DNA of 64,000 nt. Source: Aurantimicrobium minutum. Lineage in GTDB: Bacteria > Actinomycetota > Actinomycetes > Actinomycetales > Microbacteriaceae. Location: the NCBI RefSeq assembly GCF_029892845.1, contig NZ_JARXVT010000002.1, positions 1 through 64,000 on the forward strand, written 5' to 3'. The notes under the pieces are model-generated. The model made no database searches and was not told the origin of the DNA. It saw only the letters and a list, made by a program, of their open reading frames with translations. Both the position numbers and the translations under genes were made by a program. Positions 50,346 through 58,623 of the stretch are shown piece after piece (position 1 is the stretch's first letter; every line of letters begins with the position of its first letter).

Positions 50346-52669
50346 AGCTTCTCAATCGGAGCGATCTTGATCAGGAGCTTCTTCGCTCCTGCAGAATCAA
50401 ACTTCACGTGGGCAACGCGCTTCGCGCCTTCGCCCGTGACTTGGTTTACCGTTCCCTCACCAAAGTCGGCGTGAGAAATACGGTCCCCGGCAACCAGCTC
50501 TAAGTCGCCGTTGTCACGAATCTTGTTCGTGACGCGGTTAGCCCATTCGGTCTTGGGTTTCGGAGTTGCCTCGAGAGAGTTCCAACCACCCTCGGTTGAA
50601 CCCCAGCCACCAAGTTCACTTGAGCCAAAGCCACCGTCATAGCGAGAACCGCGAGCATTGAGTGCACGTGACTGGTAACCGTCACGGCCATTGGCCATGC
50701 CGGGTGACTGGCGCCATTCAATGAGCTCAGAGGGAATCTCTTGCAGATAGCGCGAAGGCATTGCCACGTTGGTCTGACCAAACTGGGCACGGCTCATCGC
50801 TAGAGAGAGGAACAAGCGTTTGCGAGCACGGGTAATACCCACATAGAACAGACGGCGCTCTTCGGCAGGTCCACCAGGTTCACCAGCGGACATTCGGTGA
50901 GGGAGAAGTTCTTCCTCCACGCCGGTAATAAACACTGCGTTGTATTCCAAGCCCTTGGCGGTGTGGAGGGTCATCAGGGAGACCGTTCCACTGGCGTCAT
51001 CGAGTTCGTCCGCTGCTGCAACGAGAGAAACCTCAGTGAGGAAGTCAATGAGTGTGCCACCAGGGTTGTTTTTGTCGAATTCCTTGGTCACCGCCAAGAG
51101 TTCTTCCACGTTCTCGGCACGAGCTTCATCTTGAGGGTCTCGTGTTGCACGCAGCAGATCCACATACCCGGTCTCTTCCAAGATGCGAGTCAGCACATCA
51201 CCGACTGGACCAGACTCCGCCAATGCTGTGGCCTCATCAATGAGGCCTGACAGCTTGGCGATCGCACCAGAAACTTTGGGGCCTAATCCAAGAGAGTCCG
51301 CAGAGCGCAGTGCTTCGCGCAGCGTGATCTGGTTGGTGTCGGCATAGTTCTGCAGACCTGTTTCGGTTGCAGGGCCAATACCGCGCTTGGGAACGTTCAA
51401 GATTCTGCGCACAGCGAGAGAATCAGCAGGGTTGGCAATGGTGACTAGGTAACCCAGGATGTCTTTGATTTCCGCACGCTCATAGAACTTCGTGCCGCCC
51501 AAGATTCGGTAGGGCACAGCAGAGCGAATGAAGATTTCTTCCAACGCACGGGTCTGAGAGTTGGTGCGATAGAACACAGCCATCTCGTTGTAACCCATAC
51601 CTGCACCGTGGAGAGTACTGATCTCATCAACGACGAACTGAGCTTCATCGTGTGCGGAGTAACCGGTGAAGCCCACAATGAGCTCACCGTCTCCCACATC
51701 ACTCCAGAGCTTCTTGTCCTTGCGGTCAAAGTTGTTGGAGATCACTGAGTTAGCTGCAGAAAGAATGGTCTGGGTAGAGCGGTAGTTCTGCTCCAGCATC
51801 ACCACGTGAGCGCCCGTGAAGTCACGCTCGAACTCGGCAATATTGCGCATGTCTGCGCCACGGAAGGCATAGATGGACTGGTCGGAGTCACCGACCACGG
51901 TCAGTGATCCGCCAGGCATGCCATCAGCGGTCTCTCGGGTGAGCTCGTGGATGAGCGCATACTGAGCGTGGTTCGTGTCCTGGTACTCATCGACCAGGAC
52001 GTGACGAAACTGCTTGCGGTAGTGATCTGCCACGTGCGGGAACGCACGGAACAAGAACACGGTCTGCGCAATCAAGTCATCGAAGTCGAAAGCATTCGCT
52101 GCCTGCAACGCACGGGTATACCCGCGGAAGACCTCAAGGAACTTCACTTCGGTGGGGTCGTTGAGGTTGGCATTGCGTGAATAGCTGTCCACGTCAGAGA
52201 GCTCGTTCTTCAAACGAGAAATCTTGCCGGCAACACCGGAGACAGAAAGCCCATAGGTGTCTGCTTCGTATTCCTTGATCAAACGCTTGATCAGGGTGCG
52301 AGAGTCGTGAGAGTCATAGATGGTAAACGCTTTGGTGAAACCAAAGTTCTCTGCCTCCCGGCGGAGAATGCGCACGCAAGACGAGTGGAAGGTGGAGATC
52401 CACATTCCCTCGGTGGCGATGCCCAGCATCTTCTCTGCGCGTTCGCGCATTTCAGCAGCTGCCTTATTAGTAAAGGTGATGGCCAAGATCTGGCTAGGCC
52501 ATGCTTCGCGGTTACGAATAAGTGAAGCAATACGGCGGGTGAGCACACTCGTTTTCCCCGAGCCCGCACCAGCAACAATGAGCAATGCAGGGCCCCGGTA
52601 TTGCACAGCTTCTAGCTGTTGGGGGTTCAGGCCATCCAGTAACGGATCGGCAGAAGAAAGCTCACTCAT
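50342..52669 (-). CDS. pcrA: ATP-dependent DNA helicase PcrA/UvrD
   Basis: 775 residues of superfamily 1A. Walker A AGAGSGKTSVL, Walker B DEYQDTN, QNYRST motif IV, TLHTAKGLE motif V and GITRARKRL motif VI. The C-terminal region ends with a KOW/Tudor-like segment (DRISHADFGEGTVNQV) that binds RNA polymerase in PcrA. It acts in nucleotide-excision repair and removes RecA or stalled polymerase. Confidence 0.97.
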   Translation of the reverse strand: MSELSSADPLLDGLNPQQLEAVQYRGPALLIVAGAGSGKTSVLTRRIASLIRNREAWPSQILAITFTNKAAAEMRERAEKMLGIATEGMWISTFHSSCVRILRREAENFGFTKAFTIYDSHDSRTLIKRLIKEYEADTYGLSVSGVAGKISRLKNELSDVDSYSRNANLNDPTEVKFLEVFRGYTRALQAANAFDFDDLIAQTVFLFRAFPHVADHYRKQFRHVLVDEYQDTNHAQYALIHELTRETADGMPGGSLTVVGDSDQSIYAFRGADMRNIAEFERDFTGAHVVMLEQNYRSTQTILSAANSVISNNFDRKDKKLWSDVGDGELIVGFTGYSAHDEAQFVVDEISTLHGAGMGYNEMAVFYRTNSQTRALEEIFIRSAVPYRILGGTKFYERAEIKDILGYLVTIANPADSLAVRRILNVPKRGIGPATETGLQNYADTNQITLREALRSADSLGLGPKVSGAIAKLSGLIDEATALAESGPVGDVLTRILEETGYVDLLRATRDPQDEARAENVEELLAVTKEFDKNNPGGTLIDFLTEVSLVAAADELDDASGTVSLMTLHTAKGLEYNAVFITGVEEELLPHRMSAGEPGGPAEERRLFYVGITRARKRLFLSLAMSRAQFGQTNVAMPSRYLQEIPSELIEWRQSPGMANGRDGYQSRALNARGSRYDGGFGSSELGGWGSTEGGWNSLEATPKPKTEWANRVTNKIRDNGDLELVAGDRISHADFGEGTVNQVTGEGAKRVAHVKFDSAGAKKLLIKIAPIEKL

Positions 52670-52681
52670 AGCCCGTCAAGT

Positions 52682-53680
52682 CTACGGGCGAGTACGGACA
52701 GCCAAGTCGGGGTGGTCGGCGAAGGCGCCGTCCACACCCAGCTTCCAGATCATCTCGTAGAAGTCCTGCCAGTTCCCCCGAGAACCAGGACCTTCTGCCG
52801 TTCTGAACATGGGTGGCAAGAACTCATTCTCTGGGCGCAGTGTCCAGGTAAAGATTTTCAACCCCAAGTCATGAGCCTTCTGAACAATGGCTTGGCCATT
52901 CTTCAGTTCTTCTTCAGTGCCATCAAAAAGCAGAGAGGAAGCAAGGGCCAAGCCATCAAGACGGCCAGCGAATGCTTCCAAGCCCGCATCAGAGAGTTCA
53001 TCGTTATTGCTAATAGAGGGCACACCTTCTGAACGAGCCCAGACCAGCTCATCAAAAGCCGTGTGGAGATTGTCCATGATGTAAAAGTGCTGCGAACCTA
53101 TGCCAAGTTCACGCAAGCGCACCATGATGCTCTTCTCAAAACTCTCAATGATTAGGCGAGGATCATCCGTGCGCCAGCCAGCTAAGAAAAGATCCTGGGT
53201 CAGCAATGCTTCAAAGCTGTAACCCAGCCCAGCAAAATACGTGGGGTGCTTCAGCTCCACCACCAGGCTCAAACCACCTGGGGCTTCATCTGCGATCTCG
53301 AGCAAATCAATGAAGCGCAGAATGCCGTGCTTGTCGTCGTGTTCACGATTAGCCGGACGCAGTTCCGGCAATCGTTCACGACACATCAGTGTCGAGAGCT
53401 CAGCCCAGGTGAAGTCTTCGGTGAACCAGCCGGTGAGTTCTTCCCCGTCAACTACCTTGGTGGTCATGCGGTCCGCAAACTCTGGCTTTTCTGCCACGTT
53501 CGTGGTGCCCGAGATTTCGTTCTCGTGGCGAATAATCAAGACACCGTCTTTGGAGACAACGAGGTCCGGCTCAATAGCGTCTGAACCCAGCTGAATAGCC
53601 AATTCGTAGGCGCCGAGGGTGTGCTCGGGGTGATAGCCACTGGCGCCTCGGTGGGCGATGACGAGAGGGCGAGCAGTCAT
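52682..53680 (-). CDS. Glycerophosphodiester phosphodiesterase
   Basis: 332 residues from ATG 53680, which follows the XRE gene stop by 4 bp; the frame further up overlaps that gene and is not used. GDPD motifs: AHRGASGYHPEHT with the catalytic His/Arg, IEPDLVVSKDGVLIIRHE with the metal-binding acids and second histidine, and a VVELKHP segment. It cleaves glycerophosphodiesters to glycerol-3-phosphate. Probably a core gene that now adjoins the accessory region. Confidence 0.9.
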   Translation of the reverse strand: MTARPLVIAHRGASGYHPEHTLGAYELAIQLGSDAIEPDLVVSKDGVLIIRHENEISGTTNVAEKPEFADRMTTKVVDGEELTGWFTEDFTWAELSTLMCRERLPELRPANREHDDKHGILRFIDLLEIADEAPGGLSLVVELKHPTYFAGLGYSFEALLTQDLFLAGWRTDDPRLIIESFEKSIMVRLRELGIGSQHFYIMDNLHTAFDELVWARSEGVPSISNNDELSDAGLEAFAGRLDGLALASSLLFDGTEEELKNGQAIVQKAHDLGLKIFTWTLRPENEFLPPMFRTAEGPGSRGNWQDFYEMIWKLGVDGAFADHPDLAVRTRP

Positions 53681-53684
53681 GTTT

Positions 53685-54026
53685 CTAGGATGCCATGGGG
53701 GTGGACGAATACGAGTCGTCACCAAGGCAAATTTCAAATGAAGTACCCAGGGCCTCAGCAATTTTCATCAAAGTAGTGAGCTGTGGCATACGAGAACCGC
53801 TCTCGAGAGAAGAGATAACGGTCTGGCTGGTTCCTACACGCTGCGCTAATTGCGCTTGGCTAAGTCCTGCCCTCTGCCGAAGAACATAAATCATTTCAGC
53901 AATATTGGTTCGCACTAATGCCGCGTCACGTGCTCGTTGATATGCCTGAAGCTCAACAGGTGAGGCTTCAGCGAGTAGAGATTCCTTGACCGCTTCGTAC
54001 TCTGTCATCTCCTGCGTGCTATCCAT
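53685..54026 (-). CDS. XRE family HTH regulator (antitoxin-like)
   Basis: 113 residues. The C-terminal HTH reads LRQRAGLSQAQLAQRVGTSQTVISSLESGSRMPQLTTLMKIAEALG (about 53-98), standard for XRE/HigA. Translation starts at ATG 54026, within ATGGATAG that also ends the fic gene, so the genes are coupled; the longer upstream frame is fic antisense-frame noise. An imperfect DNA element upstream of fic (55270-55289) could be its operator. Whether it neutralises Fic or only regulates is unknown. Confidence 0.75.
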   Translation of the reverse strand: MDSTQEMTEYEAVKESLLAEASPVELQAYQRARDAALVRTNIAEMIYVLRQRAGLSQAQLAQRVGTSQTVISSLESGSRMPQLTTLMKIAEALGTSFEICLGDDSYSSTPMAS

Positions 54027-55233
54027 TGACTCTCGCTCCAATCCTGCGATTGAGTTCTTCAAGTTCTGCCATGACCTCAGATACAACCCATACCCGGTTG
54101 CGCTGGCGCCCGGTTATCTCAGTCACGATGCCAGCTTCCTCGAGTTCGTCTATTCCCCCTAGAGCTGATCGTGGGGTGAGCTCTAATTCTTTCTCAACCC
54201 ACTGACTAGTCAAGGTTTGGACGTCTAACAAAACATCGATCAATCTTCGAGATGCGGAACCTTCGCGAGTTTCTAACCTGTCATGCCACATCGCTGGCAT
54301 GCCCACGAGTGTTCCGGCAGCAACTTGTGTTTCCTCTGCAGCAATACGGGTTCCAGAAACAAACTCCCTGAGCAAGGGGGCAAGGTCTCCCCTGCGATAT
54401 GCGCCGAGTGCAGCGAAATACCGTTCGGTATTCGCTACCAACGCGCTGGCCAAAGGAACAATCGTTCTCGACGTCACTGCGCGATAACGAAGCACAGCAT
54501 TAATCAGCGCCCTTCCGATACGGCCATTTCCATCTGTAAATGGGTGAATTGACTCAAATTGAGCATGAACAAGCGTGGCTTGGACAAGAGGATCTAAGTC
54601 TTGACGGTGAGCAAAGGCCAATAGATCAGACATATACATTTCGACTGTCTCGGCCGGTGGTGGAACATACAGCGCATTGCGGGGAGCGTAATTACTTCCC
54701 CCAATCCAGTTCTGCATGGTTCGCCATTTACCCGCAAAGTTAACTTCTGTTGGGTCGGATTTCATCAAAGTTTGATGTGCGGCCAAGATAGCTTTTCCCG
54801 TAATTCCTGTGCCACAGGTCGAGCCTGAAACAAGCTGATTAATCGCGCTACCAGCATCAACCATGGCAATGGCAGAGGCATTGCCATGCTTTCCAGCTAA
54901 TGCCAGGGCATAGTCCATCGCTGATGCCTCAACCTGCTCGATCTTGGACGAAGCAACCCCTTCAGTTCGAATAAGAAAAGTATTCAAAGCAGTGAGTGCA
55001 TGCCCATACCGGGCATCGGTTTCCACCACGGCATTGTGAGCTTGGCGCAGCTCCTCTGTCATGCCATCCGGCACAGGCAAGGTGATCTGCGCCAATAATG
55101 GGGGCAGGCTGACCGTTACTTCTCTCGTCATGCGGTCTTCTTTTGTTCCCGCACGTTGGCTTTGCTGCCACGAAACAGTGCGGTTGCCATGCGGAGACAC
55201 AGGGAACGTTGGGGGCTTCTTGCGTGATGTCAT
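54019..55233 (-). CDS. Fic domain protein (class II, probable AMPylase)
   Basis: 404 residues; AGGAGG stands 5 nt before ATG 55233. The catalytic Fic motif H230-PFTDGNGR-IGR is perfect. An N-terminal inhibitory helix motif S95-S-K-I-E99 marks class II Fic proteins, where the glutamate blocks ATP until release. A C-terminal winged helix (about 345-400) follows. Fic proteins move AMP or other nucleotides onto target hydroxyls. Upstream of the coupled XRE gene. Target unknown. Confidence 0.92.
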   Translation of the reverse strand: MTSRKKPPTFPVSPHGNRTVSWQQSQRAGTKEDRMTREVTVSLPPLLAQITLPVPDGMTEELRQAHNAVVETDARYGHALTALNTFLIRTEGVASSKIEQVEASAMDYALALAGKHGNASAIAMVDAGSAINQLVSGSTCGTGITGKAILAAHQTLMKSDPTEVNFAGKWRTMQNWIGGSNYAPRNALYVPPPAETVEMYMSDLLAFAHRQDLDPLVQATLVHAQFESIHPFTDGNGRIGRALINAVLRYRAVTSRTIVPLASALVANTERYFAALGAYRRGDLAPLLREFVSGTRIAAEETQVAAGTLVGMPAMWHDRLETREGSASRRLIDVLLDVQTLTSQWVEKELELTPRSALGGIDELEEAGIVTEITGRQRNRVWVVSEVMAELEELNRRIGARVNG

Positions 55234-55269
55234 GTTGCCTCCTAACCTCCAATAAAGCTGTTCTTATTA

Positions 55270-55318
55270 TACTTTATGGTCATAAAGTAAAATAAGTAAG
55301 CACTATTTATACTTTATC
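55270..55318. promoter_or_regulatory. Operator-like inverted repeat upstream of fic
   Basis: A perfect 9-bp inverted repeat, TACTTTATG-GT-CATAAAGTA (55270-55289), with a further copy TACTTTATC at 55310-55318. AT-rich in a GC-richer region. It lies 37 bp above the fic start and is a natural site for the downstream XRE protein. Confidence 0.6.
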
Positions 55319-55469
55319 CGCTTGATTGGAGGTTGCAGAGCCCGGAGGCTCTTTCTGTGGAAAGTCAGATAAACACAGCGAATTCTCAAGAAACACAGGG
55401 GTAGCACTCGGTATCGTTGTTGTTGCGCCCAGAAAGCGCACAACTTCCTGAAAGGAACTGACAACCATC

Positions 55470-56264
55470 ATGGCTGTTAACAACCCCGCCTTCACCGGCA
55501 ACAAGGCCTTCTCGCCTAACGCGACTGCTGCAGAGCTCCAGGCTCTCTATGACGCACCGTCGGCCAACCGCGCTCCTGAGCGCGCCATGACCTACGAAGA
55601 CACCATTGCGAAGTCCTTCATCTCTTTCATGGTCCTCATCGTCGGCGCTGTCGCCGGATGGGTCATCACCAGCATGAACCCCGCCCTCGGCATGGGAATG
55701 ATCACCGTCGCCGGTATTGGTGCTTTCGTCTTGGCTATGGTCAACATCTTCAAGAAGGAGCCAGTGCCCGCACTGATCCTTGCCTATGCCGCACTTGAGG
55801 GTGTTCTCCTCGGTGGTATCTCCCTCGTCTTCGACGCTCAGTGGAGCGGCATTGTTGCTCAGGCTGTCATTGCCACCATCGTGGTCGTGGGTGTCACCCT
55901 CGCCCTTTTTGCGAACGGCAAGATCCGCGCTTCGGCTCGTGCTACCAAGATCTTCTTCATCGCGATTATTGCGTATCTGATCTTCTCCGTGGTCAGCATG
56001 CTGATGCAGGCCTTCGGTGCCACCAGTGGCACCTTCGGCCTCAACAGCGTTGAGATCTTCGGTATCCCTCTAGGTCTGATCATTGGCCCTCTGGTTATCC
56101 TCTTGGCTGCCTACTCACTTGTCCTGGACTTCGACATGGTTCAGCGCGGAGTGCAGAACAAGGCTCCTGCGAAGTTCGCATGGACCGGTGCCTTCAGCAT
56201 CATGGTCACCGTGGTCTGGCTCTACATGCAGATTCTGCAGTTCCTGGCTATCGCCCGCGACTAA
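55470..56264 (+). CDS. Bax inhibitor-1/YccA family membrane protein
   Basis: 264 residues with seven membrane segments and a soluble N-terminal arm. Members such as YccA/YetJ contain EGVLLGGISLVF (about 110-121), which matches the family pattern with its acidic pH- or Ca2+-sensing residue, and a conserved C-terminal DFDMVQRGVQNKAPAKFAWTGA. Ca2+ leak or membrane quality-control roles are known for relatives. Ends in a strong terminator. Confidence 0.88.
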   Translation: MAVNNPAFTGNKAFSPNATAAELQALYDAPSANRAPERAMTYEDTIAKSFISFMVLIVGAVAGWVITSMNPALGMGMITVAGIGAFVLAMVNIFKKEPVPALILAYAALEGVLLGGISLVFDAQWSGIVAQAVIATIVVVGVTLALFANGKIRASARATKIFFIAIIAYLIFSVVSMLMQAFGATSGTFGLNSVEIFGIPLGLIIGPLVILLAAYSLVLDFDMVQRGVQNKAPAKFAWTGAFSIMVTVVWLYMQILQFLAIARD

Positions 56265-56282
56265 GCCACAAAAACAAACAAA

Positions 56283-56320
56283 GAGAAATGGCCTCCCAAC
56301 CGGGAGGCCATTTCTCATTT
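56283..56320. terminator. Bidirectional terminator
   Basis: A perfect 15-bp stem (56283-56297 with 56302-56316), loop AACC, flanked by A and T runs. It separates the BI-1 gene from the minus-strand EndoU array. Confidence 0.85.
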
Positions 56321-56331
56321 CTAGTTGAATA

Positions 56332-56616
56332 TTATGAAGCTGCCTCGAGATACGCAGGAAGGCTACGCAGCTGTTCTGTAATGACCTCACGTTCGAGGTC
56401 TGTTTGATCTTCGAGAGGAAGAATCTTCTCTTCGAAGATGGGCGGAAGCCAGATATTGAAATGCTGAGCAATTCCGAGCCCTGTGATGATGGCTGATACC
56501 GGCTCGCCACAATTGAGCTCGATATCCATAAGACGAACTTCCTGTTCGCCCACGAAGGGTCGCAAGAAGTCACGTAGTGCATGAACAACAAATTCGCTTT
56601 CTTCCATAGCGGTCAT
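56332..56616 (-). CDS. Partner protein 1 of EndoU nuclease (probable immunity/antitoxin)
   Basis: 94 residues, acidic. Starts at ATG 56616, one base after the EndoU stop, with GGAGG (56623-56627) inside the nuclease gene, so the partner is efficiently made and coupled. It is clearly paralogous to the protein at 57515-57799 (shared SEFV-ALRD-LRP-VGE-EV, G-IAQHF-I-LPPIF-EKI). No known domain recognised. Immunity is inferred from pairing alone. Confidence 0.65.
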   Translation of the reverse strand: MTAMEESEFVVHALRDFLRPFVGEQEVRLMDIELNCGEPVSAIITGLGIAQHFNIWLPPIFEEKILPLEDQTDLEREVITEQLRSLPAYLEAAS

Positions 56617-56617
56617 T

Positions 56618-57004
56618 TTATGCCTCCAATACTGACAAATCGAGGGGAAGGCTCACTTTGAGTCCTCTCACGTTGCGAAACACTCCATCTCCACACACTG
56701 GGTAAGAAGTTGAAATTCTCATTCCCTTGGAGGTCGTCACCAACTTAACCAGCACAATGATGTTTCCGATTTGCTTCAGACACACGGTGTTTGATTGACG
56801 GCCACTGATTAATTGAGGCGAGCTCAACACATTTTCGATAGCCATTCTCACCATGGAAAGGTCCCAGCCCTCTGGGAACTCTGACTTCCTCTCGCGGCCA
56901 AGTCCATAGCGATGGCCGCCTTTAGATGGATCTTCTTCCCCCTCCCACACGTGCCGAAGGAGTTCCTCCGTAATGGGGACATGCGCAAAGGATTCAAACA
57001 ACAT
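56618..57004 (-). CDS. Stand-alone EndoU-type ribonuclease (module 1)
   Basis: 128 residues taking the start homologous to its two paralogues (ATG 57004); a GTG at 57052 is also in frame. Bacterial EndoU pattern: H18 in HVWEGEEDPSKGGH with H31, EFPEGW, then a late SYPVCGDGV. The two histidines and the later Tyr are the expected RNase centre. No secretion, delivery or N-terminal polymorphic-toxin domain. The ATG lacks a good ribosome-binding site, unlike its partner. Confidence 0.75.
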   Translation of the reverse strand: MLFESFAHVPITEELLRHVWEGEEDPSKGGHRYGLGRERKSEFPEGWDLSMVRMAIENVLSSPQLISGRQSNTVCLKQIGNIIVLVKLVTTSKGMRISTSYPVCGDGVFRNVRGLKVSLPLDLSVLEA

Positions 57005-57120
57005 CCGTAAAGAGTATGAAGACAGGTATTGCCTAGTAGCAACAGTTCCCACTTCCGTGGATAGGACCCCTGTTACCCAGATTGTGGACGAGAGCTTGAG
57101 CTGATTCCTAGACTGAAGCC

Positions 57121-57510
57121 ATGAACGTTGTTACCGTTGCGTCCCTGATTGTGGTTGTTATCTCTCTAGGAGTGTTCGCATTCCAGATAGCACTCGTTGC
57201 CGGAGCACCCTGGGGTGAATACACAATGGGTGGCCAGAAGAAGGGCCCCCTCCCCACGCAGCTTCGAGTAGGCGCAGCAGTATCTGTCGTCATCATGCTT
57301 GCCCAAGCAGGTCACTACCTTGCTCAGGCCGGGGTGCTTCCCACATTGTTAGACCCCAGCTGGAACACCGTGGTCAACTGGATTTGGTTTGGCTTCACCG
57401 TGGCAGGGCTCATCATGAATTCCATCTCACGCAGCAAGAAGGAAAGGAACACCTGGGTTCCTGTCTTGCTGATCAGCACCATCTGCACATTGCTGGTGGC
57501 ACTGAACTAA
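57121..57510 (+). CDS. Small membrane protein between EndoU modules
   Basis: 129 residues with four hydrophobic segments (about 4-28, 47-70, 82-103 and 110-128) and a positive loop SRSKKERN. Family not recognised. It runs opposite to the EndoU genes, divergent from module 1 and ending 5 bp before the convergent module 2 partner, so it breaks the array in two. It may be a host gene that predates the insertions. Confidence 0.65.
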   Translation: MNVVTVASLIVVVISLGVFAFQIALVAGAPWGEYTMGGQKKGPLPTQLRVGAAVSVVIMLAQAGHYLAQAGVLPTLLDPSWNTVVNWIWFGFTVAGLIMNSISRSKKERNTWVPVLLISTICTLLVALN

Positions 57511-57514
57511 AGGG

Positions 57515-57799
57515 TTATGAAGCCTGCTGCCAAAAGGCTGGCAAGGCATCAAAGTCTTCGAGAAGCATGACGTCCCAATTCAGGGGCAACTTTCCCAGTT
57601 CGACAATCTTTTCGCGAAAAATCGGTGGAAGTGCAATTCCAAAGTGCTGAGCAATGCTGATTCCAGTGAAGATTCCTGCATCCGGTTCACCTGCATTGAT
57701 ATCACTATCAATGTGCGTGACCTCTGCTTCGCCCACCAATGGGCGCAGGTAATCTCTAAGCGCCCGGGCCACGAATTCACTATTGTCCATAAATCTCAT
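57515..57799 (-). CDS. Partner protein 2 of EndoU nuclease (probable immunity/antitoxin)
   Basis: 94 residues, the same length as partner 1 and about half identical by eye, with shared SEFV-RALRD-LRPLVGE-EV, GEP, G-SIAQHFGI-LPPIF-EKI. It differs most near the C-terminus. The start is one base after the EndoU 2 stop, with GGAG (57807-57810) inside that gene. Divergence between partners fits pair-specific immunity. Confidence 0.65.
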   Translation of the reverse strand: MRFMDNSEFVARALRDYLRPLVGEAEVTHIDSDINAGEPDAGIFTGISIAQHFGIALPPIFREKIVELGKLPLNWDVMLLEDFDALPAFWQQAS

Positions 57800-57800
57800 A

Positions 57801-58187
57801 CTAAAACTCCAAAACAGATAAATCGAGTGGACAAGGAATTGCCTTCCCTTTCTGGTTGATAATCACCCCGTGTCCTGAAACCGGATACGCAGTGAAGATG
57901 AACAGCCCCGCCGAATTACTCCGAAGAATTACTTTCAGTAGTACGTCTCCAACTTGACGGAAACAGATGAGCTCCGGCCCTCTGACCCGGATGCTCTCCG
58001 GAAGACTCAGAACTGCACGAATAGAGGCATCCACCATCGCGAGATCCCAATGTGCAGGAAATTCAGTCTTTCCTTCGCGTCTAAGCCCGTGACGATGGCC
58101 GCCCTTGATGGAGTCTTTCTCTCCTTCCCATACGTGCCGAAGGAGTTCCTCAGTAACCGGAACATGCGCAAAGGATTCGAAGGCCAT
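57801..58187 (-). CDS. Stand-alone EndoU-type ribonuclease (module 2)
   Basis: 128 residues, close relative of module 1: same ESFAHVP-TEELLRHVWEGE start with H18 and H31 (GGH), then KTEFPAHW and FTAYPVSGHGV. A homologous upstream segment continues in frame (…STLWR) but runs into a TAG, so ATG 58187 is the start. The ATG has no clear ribosome-binding site. Good reading frame, no sign of decay. Confidence 0.75.
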   Translation of the reverse strand: MAFESFAHVPVTEELLRHVWEGEKDSIKGGHRHGLRREGKTEFPAHWDLAMVDASIRAVLSLPESIRVRGPELICFRQVGDVLLKVILRSNSAGLFIFTAYPVSGHGVIINQKGKAIPCPLDLSVLEF

Positions 58188-58256
58188 GCGCCACAGAGTA
58201 GAAAAGCTCAGCGAGCAAAAACCCGGCTAACTCATTACTGTGCGCACGGACCTCGC

Positions 58257-58333
58257 AGCTCCTCCTGTGGAGGAGCTGGCGCAGCCAACATCACGGGTTA
58301 AGTAGATGTGGGTGGAGCGTCAGCTCCACCCAC
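58257..58333 (-). terminator. Paired hairpins between EndoU modules 2 and 3
   Basis: Two stems: a 9-bp AGCTCCTCC/GGAGGAGCT (58257-58277) and an 11-bp GTGGGTGGAGC/GCTCCACCCAC (58308-58333, loop GTCA). They would end the module 3 transcript before module 2. U-tracts are weak. Confidence 0.55.
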
Positions 58334-58346
58334 AAATTAGATTCAC

Positions 58347-58622
58347 TTATGCCGCTTGGAGCGGGATGTGTTCGAGTAGGTCCATGACATCTTTGAGTTC
58401 TGCTTCTGGCCAAGCGAATTCATGAATGATGAGTTGGCGAATGTTCTCTGCAATGGGGGCCTCTGCCTGGCGTGCTGCTGCAACACCGTAATAAACCGCG
58501 CTCCGAGGATAGCCATAATCGAGTGATTCATGAGCAAGAGTCAGGTCTTCCTCGTCAACTGTTTGGCTGATGAGAGTAAGAATTCCTCGTGCAGCAATCA
58601 TGGGGTCGGTCATGACAGTCAT
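58347..58622 (-). CDS. Partner protein 3 of EndoU nuclease (divergent)
   Basis: 91 residues, acidic. Only a faint match to partners 1 and 2 (the GYP/GEP turn, GV-AARQ/GI-IAQH and helix lengths), so it is either a distant relative or an unrelated protein in the same slot. GGAAG stands 5 nt before ATG 58622. It follows the EndoU 3 stop by one base. Its divergence parallels that of EndoU 3. Confidence 0.6.
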   Translation of the reverse strand: MTVMTDPMIAARGILTLISQTVDEEDLTLAHESLDYGYPRSAVYYGVAAARQAEAPIAENIRQLIIHEFAWPEAELKDVMDLLEHIPLQAA

Positions 58623-58623
58623 A

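Noticed and set aside
57005-57052. Longer start for EndoU module 1 (GTG 57052)
   Set aside because: The paralogues start at the equivalent of 57004, so the shorter form is favoured; the longer form remains possible.
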